5,469 nucleotides of DNA from Sulfurimonadaceae bacterium. GTDB taxonomy: Bacteria; Campylobacterota; Campylobacteria; Campylobacterales; Sulfurimonadaceae. Below, piece after piece: positions 1 to 4,471 of this stretch. A program made the translations under genes and the position numbers. The stretch is from contig JAQUCZ010000097.1 in the NCBI GenBank assembly GCA_028685945.1, positions 1-5,469 of the forward strand, written 5' to 3'. Each line of letters starts with the position of its first letter. Position 1 is the stretch's first letter. Under the pieces are notes generated by a model that saw nothing but the letters and a program-made list of their open reading frames with translations, did not search any database and was not told the origin of the DNA.

Positions 1-86
1 TACATCCCCGCCCGCCTCAAGCACAAGGTTTCATGGACAACCCCGCATCAAGAGACGATCTGGTTGGCATGTTTTTTTTAAACACG

Positions 87-100
87 TTTGGCATGCCAAA
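87..100. promoter_or_regulatory. Perfect 14-bp palindrome, candidate operator of the cold-shock gene
   Basis: TTTGGCATGCCAAA reads the same on both strands and lies 12 bases upstream of the TATAAT box, so it covers the position of the -35 element. Its half TTGGCATG occurs again as a direct copy at 64-71, 24 bases upstream. That arrangement would suit a dimeric DNA-binding protein with a second partial site. No regulator is identified, so the operator role is inferred from symmetry and position only. Confidence 0.4.
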
Positions 101-106
101 ACAACT

Positions 107-118
107 CTATGCTATAAT
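107..118 (+). promoter_or_regulatory. Sigma-70-type -10 promoter of the cold-shock gene
   Basis: CTATGCTATAAT contains a perfect TATAAT at 113-118, placing the transcription start near 125 and giving a leader of about 25 bases before the ATG at 150. A TTGGCA at 88-93 could act as a -35 box, but the 19-base spacing is long. Campylobacterota promoters often rely on the -10 box alone. The weak ribosome-binding sequence ATAGG at 136-140 is well spaced from the start codon. Nearly the same 12-mer precedes the DUF2062 gene. Confidence 0.65.
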
Positions 119-149
119 CGCGAACTTTTTTTAAGATAGGTGCAAATAG

Positions 150-359
150 ATGAAAACAGGAAAAGTTTTATGGTTTGATGCGGTAAAAGGGTACGGCTTT
201 ATCGCGCAAGACGATAAATCGGAGGATATTTTCGTGCACTTTCGCTCTATCAAGCTCTTTAAAAACGAGCGCGTTGAGTTGCAAAAAGAGCAACGCGTCT
301 CCTACGAAGTTGCAGAGGGCGAAAAAGGGCAACATGCCATCAACGTAAGCGTGCTTTAG
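150..359 (+). CDS. Cold-shock-domain protein (CspA-like, 69 aa)
   Basis: Small single-domain nucleic-acid-binding protein of the CspA family. It is expected to bind single-stranded RNA or DNA in the cytoplasm and to melt RNA secondary structure. The five-stranded OB-fold signature is visible: W8-F9, the RNP1 motif KGYGFI (residues 13-18) and the RNP2 motif DIFVHF (26-31). Its length of 69 residues is normal for the family. The usual WFN before RNP1 is WFD here, a minor change. The ATG at 150 is preceded by AAGATAGG at a workable distance and follows the -10 box by about 30 bases. The gene converges on the DEAD-box helicase and the ends overlap by four bases. Proteins of this size need not be cold-induced, so 'cold shock' describes the fold and not a proven regulation. 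A palindrome in the promoter suggests transcriptional control. Confidence 0.93.
   Translation: MKTGKVLWFDAVKGYGFIAQDDKSEDIFVHFRSIKLFKNERVELQKEQRVSYEVAEGEKGQHAINVSVL
322..338 (-). terminator. Possible weak terminator of the helicase gene
   Basis: Read on the minus strand, GGCA-TGT-TGCC forms a four-base-pair stem (328-338) followed by C and five T (322-326). It lies about 18 bases past the helicase stop codon, inside the 3' end of the cold-shock gene. Position and T run are right, but the stem is short, so this is only a candidate. Confidence 0.25.
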
Positions 360-1615
360 CCCCGCTTCGTCGTTTTACGTTTCTTTTGCGTCGGCGCTTT
401 TTTGGTCGATTTTTTAAACCGCTTCTCTTCGGGTTTTTTGTGTTCGGACTTGAGTTTTACCTCTTCGCGGTCTTCTCGTCGAATCGTCGGATCTGGCTCA
501 AACCCCGCAACGGTCTCTTTTGGGATCTTCTTGCCGATAACCCGCTCGATATCCTTGATGTCGTATTTCTCGTAGATGTCGATCAGCGTAATCGCTTCCC
601 CTTCACGCCCTGCACGCCCCGTGCGCCCTACCCTATGAACATAATCTTCGGGAACCGAGGGGAGTTCGTAGTTAATCACGTAAGGCAGCTCTTCGATATC
701 AAGCCCGCGCGAAGCGATGTCGGTCGCAACGAGTACGCGCAGTTTCCCCTCGCGAAACTGATCGAGGGTTTTTAAACGGTTTGCCTTGGTTTTATCGCCG
801 TGGATCACCCCCGCTTTTAGCCCGTCTTTTAACAACTCCGCCACGAGTGCGTCGGCACTTGTTTTCGTGCGAGTAAACACCAAAACCTGAGGATAGTTAC
901 GCGAACCGATCAGGTACGAGGTAAGAGCCGCTTTTTTGTCCTCGTCGACGCGGTAAGCGATCTGGTTGATCGTATCTACCGTAGAGTTTTTCTTCGCACT
1001 CTCTATAAAAGCGGGTTTTGTAAGGATAAGCTTGGAGAGCCTGCGCACCTTTTCGCTGTAGGTCGCGCTAAAAAGCAATGTTTGGTGGCGTTTGGGCAGA
1101 AGCGGATGGATTTTGCGGATCTCTTTGACAAACCCCATATCAAGCATTCTATCCGCTTCATCGAGAACGAAAATCTCTATATCGTTCAAAGACAAACCGC
1201 TTTCGGCAAGTTCCAAAATACGTCCCGGCGTGGCAATCACGATATCGACGCCGCTTTTTAAACGTTTTCTTTGGGTATTGATATCTTTGCCGCTGACGAT
1301 CAGGTCGATATGAAGCCCCATATATTTGCCGTAGGTTTCAAAATCGTCGTGTATCTGTACGCAAAGCTCGCGCGTAGGCGCAATCACGAGTGCACGAAGT
1401 TTACGCGCTTCGGGAGCGGTTTTGCGGAGGCGTTGCAAAAGCGGGAGAGCAAATGCCGCCGTTTTCCCCGTACCCGTCTGGGCGGTCGCGAAAATATCGT
1501 ATTTTTGCAACACGAGAGGAATAGCCCTGTTTTGGATGTTCGTGGGTTCGCTGTAACCCGATTCCCCGATCGCATCGAGGAGAGGTTTTATTAACCCTAG
1601 TTTTTCAAATGACAT
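356..1615 (-). CDS. DEAD-box ATP-dependent RNA helicase, RhlE-like
   Basis: ATP-driven RNA unwinding enzyme, likely acting in ribosome assembly or mRNA turnover in the cytoplasm. All core motifs are present in order: Q motif (Q28 in YSEPTNIQ), motif I AQTGTGKT (45-52), Ia PTREL (80-84), Ib TPGR (129-132), II DEAD (152-155), III SAT (183-185), IV VFTRT (246-250), V ATDIASRGLD (297-306) and VI HRVGRTGRAG (327-336). The two RecA-like domains end near residue 365. A strongly basic Lys/Arg tail follows (about 379-419), typical of RhlE-type enzymes, with no RRM-like domain of the DbpA or CsdA kind. At 419 residues the length is normal. The ATG at 1615 has AAGGG (1624-1628) eight bases upstream. The gene diverges from the DUF2062 gene and converges on the cold-shock gene, an RNA-remodelling neighbour. 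The subfamily is inferred from the tail and overall layout; the DEAD-box call is certain. Confidence 0.95.
   Translation of the reverse strand: MSFEKLGLIKPLLDAIGESGYSEPTNIQNRAIPLVLQKYDIFATAQTGTGKTAAFALPLLQRLRKTAPEARKLRALVIAPTRELCVQIHDDFETYGKYMGLHIDLIVSGKDINTQRKRLKSGVDIVIATPGRILELAESGLSLNDIEIFVLDEADRMLDMGFVKEIRKIHPLLPKRHQTLLFSATYSEKVRRLSKLILTKPAFIESAKKNSTVDTINQIAYRVDEDKKAALTSYLIGSRNYPQVLVFTRTKTSADALVAELLKDGLKAGVIHGDKTKANRLKTLDQFREGKLRVLVATDIASRGLDIEELPYVINYELPSVPEDYVHRVGRTGRAGREGEAITLIDIYEKYDIKDIERVIGKKIPKETVAGFEPDPTIRREDREEVKLKSEHKKPEEKRFKKSTKKAPTQKKRKTTKRG
416..439 (+). terminator. Possible weak terminator of the cold-shock gene
   Basis: AAACCG (416-421) can pair with CGGGTTT (430-436), with one G bulged, and the 3' arm runs into six T (434-439). 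This lies inside the helicase gene on the opposite strand, where the T run is simply the reverse of lysine codons in the basic tail. The match may therefore be accidental. It is the best candidate downstream of the cold-shock stop codon. Confidence 0.25.
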
Positions 1616-1642
1616 ATCTTACACCCTTATTTTATATATGAA

Positions 1643-1650
1643 ATTTTAGC
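1643..1650 (-). promoter_or_regulatory. Probable -10 promoter of the helicase gene
   Basis: On the minus strand GCTAAAAT lies about 28 bases upstream of the helicase ATG, with TAAAAT as the -10 box. It resembles the GCTATAAT boxes of the two plus-strand promoters in this window. It would give a leader of roughly 20 bases that still contains the AAGGG ribosome-binding site. No clear -35 box is visible, so the site rests on one near-consensus hexamer. Confidence 0.4.
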
Positions 1651-1673
1651 ATATTATCCCAAAAATCAGTTCT

Positions 1674-1685
1674 CTTTGCTATAAT
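1674..1685 (+). promoter_or_regulatory. Sigma-70-type -10 promoter of the DUF2062 gene
   Basis: CTTTGCTATAAT carries a perfect TATAAT at 1680-1685 and differs by one base from the 12-mer at 107-118 upstream of the cold-shock gene. Transcription would begin near 1692. That leaves only about 10 bases before the ATG at 1702 and about 22 before the ATG at 1714, which bears on the choice of start. Confidence 0.6.
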
Positions 1686-1701
1686 TCACCAACTTTCAAA
1701 T

Positions 1702-2208
1702 ATGGTTCTATCAATGATTAGAAAAACCCTTAAAAAAACCAGTAAACATGAAAAAATCAAAGATTTCATAAAAAAATACAACATCCCGCCCGAATTTCTC
1801 TCTACCAACCGAAAAATGGTGTCGCGTGCCGTATTTTTAGGGATATTCATCGCTTTTATCCCGATGCCTTTTCAGATGCTTGCCGTTTTGGCTTTTATGC
1901 CGTTTTTTCGTTTTAACGTCCCTATCGGGCTTGCTATGTGCTGGATCACCAACCCTTTTACGATGCCGCCGATGTACTACATAGAGTACCTCACGGGGTC
2001 GTTTTTACTCGGTACCGAAGTAGCGCCCGTTGAGATGAGTATGGAGTGGTTTAGCGAAAATCTCGATACGATTTTCGTGCAGCTGTACGTGGGGGCTTCG
2101 TTTTATTCGGTCGTGGGTTCGCTCAGTGCCTACTGGGCGGTGAACCATTTTTGGAAACACTCGGTGCACAAAGATAAAAATCTTCACTACACCGAAAGGA
2201 AAAATTAG
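1702..2208 (+). CDS. DUF2062 integral membrane protein
   Basis: Small membrane protein of the DUF2062 family; its biochemical role is not known to me. The family signature is clear at residues 45-90: GIFIAFIPMPFQM, then RFNVPIGLAMCWITNPFTMPP. Hydrophobic segments lie at roughly 43-66, 73-98 and 125-148, with a basic N-terminus (about 6-40) that is probably cytoplasmic and a short charged C-terminal tail. The length of 168 residues is ordinary for the family. Neither the ATG at 1702 nor the in-frame ATG at 1714 has a Shine-Dalgarno sequence. The second, giving a protein beginning MIRKTLKK, fits the promoter better because the first leaves almost no leader. The TAG stop lies inside the terminal repeat of the adjacent intergenic element, so the last residues may have been set by that insertion. 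It is transcribed alone, divergent from the helicase and convergent with lgt. Confidence 0.85.
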   Translation: MVLSMIRKTLKKTSKHEKIKDFIKKYNIPPEFLSTNRKMVSRAVFLGIFIAFIPMPFQMLAVLAFMPFFRFNVPIGLAMCWITNPFTMPPMYYIEYLTGSFLLGTEVAPVEMSMEWFSENLDTIFVQLYVGASFYSVVGSLSAYWAVNHFWKHSVHKDKNLHYTERKN

Positions 2209-2229
2209 ATCCTGAGTCAAGCTCAGGAT
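2209..2229. repeat. Left hairpin of the element
   Basis: ATCCTGAG (2209-2216) pairs perfectly with CTCAGGAT (2222-2229) around a five-base loop, TCAAG. It begins one base after the DUF2062 stop codon. No T run follows on the plus strand, so it is not a standard intrinsic terminator, though it could slow polymerase or protect the mRNA 3' end. Confidence 0.7.
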
Positions 2230-2250
2230 GACGACCTGTGAAAGATTATG
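2221..2250. repeat. Direct repeat, copy 1 of a 30-base unit
   Basis: These 30 bases recur at 2286-2315 with a single difference (G at 2244, A in the other copy). The unit starts with GCTCAGGATGACGACC, the inner part of the left hairpin arm, and ends with ATTATG. The copies are offset by 65 bases, showing an internal duplication within the element. Confidence 0.85.
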
Positions 2251-2285
2251 CCTCTCGTCCTTGCTCCTCTAATTGCTCCTGCGGA

Positions 2286-2315
2286 GCTCAGGATGACGAC
2301 CTGTGAAAAATTATG
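2286..2315. repeat. Direct repeat, copy 2 of a 30-base unit
   Basis: This is the second copy, 29 of 30 bases identical to 2221-2250. Just upstream, GCTCC-TGC-GGAGC (2275-2287) or TCCTG (2277-2281) with CAGGA (2289-2293) can form only small stems. The hairpin attached to this copy is thus a degraded or shortened version of the left arm, two bases shorter between its conserved ends. Confidence 0.8.
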
Positions 2316-2317
2316 TC

Positions 2318-2338
2318 ACCCTGAACTCGATTCAGGGT
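2318..2338. repeat. Right hairpin of the element
   Basis: ACCCTGAA (2318-2325) pairs perfectly with TTCAGGGT (2331-2338) around the loop CTCGA. Read on the minus strand it lies about 18 bases past the lgt stop codon and is followed, after seven bases, by five T. It could therefore act as a weak terminator for the hemN-lgt operon, but the T run is too far away for a textbook one. Confidence 0.7.
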
Positions 2339-2355
2339 CTAGCCAAAATATCCCG

Positions 2356-3183
2356 TTACACTTTTCTCTTTTCTTTTTTATCGTAATAAAACCATAATCC
2401 AAGCGCCAAAACGCTCATGCCAAGGCTCATCACCTGCCCTTGGGTGATCGCACCGCAGCAGATATACCCTATATGCGCATCGGGCGCGCGGTAAATCTCC
2501 GCCAAAAAGCGAAATATTCCGTAGCTAAAGCCGTACACAAGAAGAAGTTCTCCCGTAAATCTTTGGTATTTTCGGTAAAGATACACCACGAAAAACACCC
2601 AGAAACCTTCCAAAACCGCTTCGTAAAGCTGTGAGGGATGGCGCAAAACTCCATCGACGTAGATACCCCATGCCACGTCGGTTTCGCGCCCGATAAGCTC
2701 TTGGTTGAGAAAATTGCCGATTCTTCCGAAAACAAATGCAAGAGGAACCGAAATCGCGACGAGATCCATCAATTTGCCGAAACTCTCTTTGTGCTTTTTG
2801 CAAAAAAGGTAGGTTCCAAGCAAAAATCCCGCGACCGCCCCGTGGTAGCTCATGCCGCGGATGCCGACAAACTCCCCGTTTACAAAGGGGTTAAATATCT
2901 GCCAAGGCTGCGTGAGGTAGTAAAGGGTGTTATCGTCGTAAAAGAGGATATACCCAAGACGCGCACCTAAAATAACCCCCACTTCGACGTAGATAAAATA
3001 GATATCGAGCGCACCCTCTTTAAAATCAAGTTTGTCGCGTTTGATAAAATATTTTCCGATATAAAGCGCACTGACGAGGGCCAAAACGTACATCATCCCG
3101 TACCAGTGCACAGGGAAAGAGAAGATATGAAACGCTATCGGGTCAAACGTCTCGTATATATGGTTCCAAGCGTTGTTTGGCAT
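2356..3183 (-). CDS. lgt: Prolipoprotein diacylglyceryl transferase (Lgt)
   Basis: Inner-membrane enzyme that moves a diacylglyceryl group from phosphatidylglycerol to the lipobox cysteine of prolipoproteins, the first step of lipoprotein maturation. The Lgt signature GRIGNFLNQELIGRE covers residues 153-167, with R154 as the conserved arginine. HPSQLYEA follows at 182-189, and the C-terminal RFLAEIYRAPD at 225-235. The SYHGA motif (112-116) holds the essential-type histidine H114; E. coli has HGG here, so the final Gly to Ala is a mild variation. Several hydrophobic segments fit the seven-helix fold, and 275 residues is normal. The ATG at 3183 begins one base after the stop of the iron-sulfur gene, with AGAAAG as a weak ribosome site, so translation is probably coupled to the upstream gene. 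As the last gene of the operon it has no obvious functional tie to HemN. Confidence 0.96.
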   Translation of the reverse strand: MPNNAWNHIYETFDPIAFHIFSFPVHWYGMMYVLALVSALYIGKYFIKRDKLDFKEGALDIYFIYVEVGVILGARLGYILFYDDNTLYYLTQPWQIFNPFVNGEFVGIRGMSYHGAVAGFLLGTYLFCKKHKESFGKLMDLVAISVPLAFVFGRIGNFLNQELIGRETDVAWGIYVDGVLRHPSQLYEAVLEGFWVFFVVYLYRKYQRFTGELLLVYGFSYGIFRFLAEIYRAPDAHIGYICCGAITQGQVMSLGMSVLALGLWFYYDKKEKRKV

Positions 3184-3184
3184 G

Positions 3185-4468
3185 TTACTTTCTTAACGCT
3201 TCGGCGATCAGCTCGATAGGGTTTTTAAACACCGTCTCGACCCCTGCGTTGTGCATCGAGTTGTTGATCTGCATACGGCATGCGCTGCACTCTGCCGTAA
3301 CAACGTCCGCACCCGTTTTGCCGATCATCGCGGCTTTTGGCTTGCCTGCGGCTTGTGCGAAGCGGTATTTCTCCGTTTGCATCGTGATCCCGCCGAAACC
3401 GCAACAAGCATTGGGATCGCTCATCTCCACGATTTTATAGTTTTGACCTACCAAATTACGCGGCTCTTGGTAGATACCCTGCATCTTTCTGGCATGGCAC
3501 GGGTCGTGGTAGGTTACCACCTGTGTTTGTTTTTTCTTTGAAGCCAAAAGATGTTCTAAATGGGTGTGATGCTGGAGCCACTCGGTCGCCATAAAGATTT
3601 TCCCTTTAATCTTTTTCGCACGTTCGAGCCACTCGGGCTGATCGTGGAAAAAATGTTCATAGTCGATTTTCAGCATCGCGCTACAGGTCGCCTCGGGGAC
3701 GATGATCGCTTCTATATCGTCGCCGAACTTTTCAAAATACTCGATATTATGTTTGGCATTTTTATCGACCGTCGCAAAATCCCCCGTAAAATAGGCAGGT
3801 GCACCGCAGCATTTTTGATCTTTTGCCAAAAACGCATCGATCTCAAGCGCCTTTAAAATCTCTAAAAGCGACTCGCCTATATCGACGTAGTTGTAGTTTG
3901 CCAAACACCCGATAAACACCGCGACCTTTCTTTTGCCGCCGTTGTTTATGTTTTCCTCGTGGGAGTTTAAAAACGATTTTTTGCGCAAACTCGGTAAAAG
4001 TCTGTCGGTTTTTAGCATCGGCAGGTTAAATCGCGAACTCATCGAATCGATATCGGCGCGAATCTTAAAGCCGCAGGTTTGAAACGTCCAACCAAGTTTA
4101 AAGGCAAGGTCATTAAGCCAACGGTGGCGCAAAAGCATAAAGAAAAGGCGTTTGTACCAAGCGATACCGAACTTTTGCGCGATATCTGCGCGCGCTTGTT
4201 CGATCACCATATCGGTAGGAAGCGCTTTGGGGCACACGTCGACGCAGTTGGTACACAAAAAGCAGCTCTCGAATATGTCTTTTGCCGTTTTATCCAGCTC
4301 TAAATGCCCCCGTTTGTACGCACCAAGAAGGTCTATAAACCCGCGCGGCGAGGTAACCTCGTCGGGATTGACGTTGTGGATGGTACACACGGGGATACAC
4401 TTGCCGCATTTGACACAAGCGTCACTCGTTTGGGTAAAGTCAAAAATATCGTCTAATTTTTTGTCCAT
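3185..4468 (-). CDS. Iron-sulfur electron-transfer protein with two CCG domains (GlcF/GlpC/LutA-like)
   Basis: Redox protein resembling the iron-sulfur subunits of glycolate oxidase, anaerobic glycerol-3-phosphate dehydrogenase and lactate-utilisation complexes. Two ferredoxin-type [4Fe-4S] motifs sit in the N-terminus: C18/C21/C24/C28 and C69/C72/C75/C79. Two CCG (heterodisulfide reductase B-like) domains follow. The first has C188, CCGAP at 220-224 and C262; the second has HDPCH (C324), CCGFGG at 355-360 and C394/C397. All ligand cysteines look intact, and 427 residues is typical. Such proteins normally pass electrons from a flavoprotein to a membrane carrier, but no FAD-binding partner is in the window. 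The gene starts three bases after the hemN stop, with no strong Shine-Dalgarno sequence, and ends one base before lgt. The substrate cannot be told from sequence. A role in supplying or taking electrons for HemN is possible from context only. Confidence 0.9.
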   Translation of the reverse strand: MDKKLDDIFDFTQTSDACVKCGKCIPVCTIHNVNPDEVTSPRGFIDLLGAYKRGHLELDKTAKDIFESCFLCTNCVDVCPKALPTDMVIEQARADIAQKFGIAWYKRLFFMLLRHRWLNDLAFKLGWTFQTCGFKIRADIDSMSSRFNLPMLKTDRLLPSLRKKSFLNSHEENINNGGKRKVAVFIGCLANYNYVDIGESLLEILKALEIDAFLAKDQKCCGAPAYFTGDFATVDKNAKHNIEYFEKFGDDIEAIIVPEATCSAMLKIDYEHFFHDQPEWLERAKKIKGKIFMATEWLQHHTHLEHLLASKKKQTQVVTYHDPCHARKMQGIYQEPRNLVGQNYKIVEMSDPNACCGFGGITMQTEKYRFAQAAGKPKAAMIGKTGADVVTAECSACRMQINNSMHNAGVETVFKNPIELIAEALRK

Positions 4469-4471
4469 TGT

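Larger units (their letters stand above)
1..149. other. Upstream region without a convincing gene
   Basis: Frame 1 is open from the window edge to a TAA at 79-81, and frame 3 from the edge to a TAA at 132-134. Neither tail resembles a protein I recognise, and the frame 3 tail would run through the cold-shock promoter. Either could be the end of a gene lying to the left, but I cannot support it. A run of eight T (72-79) follows a weak possible stem (CAACC 38-42 with GGTTG 62-66), which could be the remains of a terminator for an upstream gene. The right part holds the palindrome and -10 box described separately. Confidence 0.5.
2206..2341. repeat. REPIN/MITE-like intergenic element with inverted hairpin ends
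   Basis: A 136-bp element is bounded by two 27-base arms in inverted orientation (2206-2232 and 2315-2341). The right arm and the reverse complement of the left arm agree at 22 of 27 positions; the five differences are all transitions. Each arm reads GTCA(T/C)CCTGA at its inner end, TCAGG(A/G)TCTA at its outer end, and folds into an eight-base-pair hairpin. Four of the five differences are two compensatory base-pair swaps (T-A to C-G, and G-C to A-T), and the fifth is in the loop. No open reading frame of interest lies inside. The layout matches the general idea of REPINs, paired REP hairpins moved in trans by RAYT transposases, but no such transposase is in the window. It fills the space between the convergent DUF2062 and lgt genes. 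Confidence 0.6.

Noticed and set aside
64..104. TTGGCATG copies as sigma-54 (-24) elements
   Set aside because: The GC expected twelve bases after the GG is absent for both copies, while a perfect sigma-70 -10 box is correctly placed.
1..134. Open frames reaching TAA at 79-81 and at 132-134, possibly the tail of an upstream gene
   Set aside because: Neither translation resembles a known protein end, the longer one crosses the cold-shock promoter, and there is no codon-use or motif support.
386..1594. Plus-strand open frames opposite the helicase gene
   Set aside because: They are mirror frames of a strongly conserved DEAD-box gene, have no ribosome sites and no recognisable domains.
2209..2355. 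Strong intrinsic terminators in the DUF2062-lgt gap
   Set aside because: The hairpins are good but no T run follows directly on either strand; at most they are weak or assisted terminators.
73..3970. Recurrent TTTTTAAAC strings at several places
   Set aside because: Most are the reverse of Phe-Lys-Asn or Leu-Lys-Thr codons in minus-strand genes, so coding explains them without a regulatory motif.
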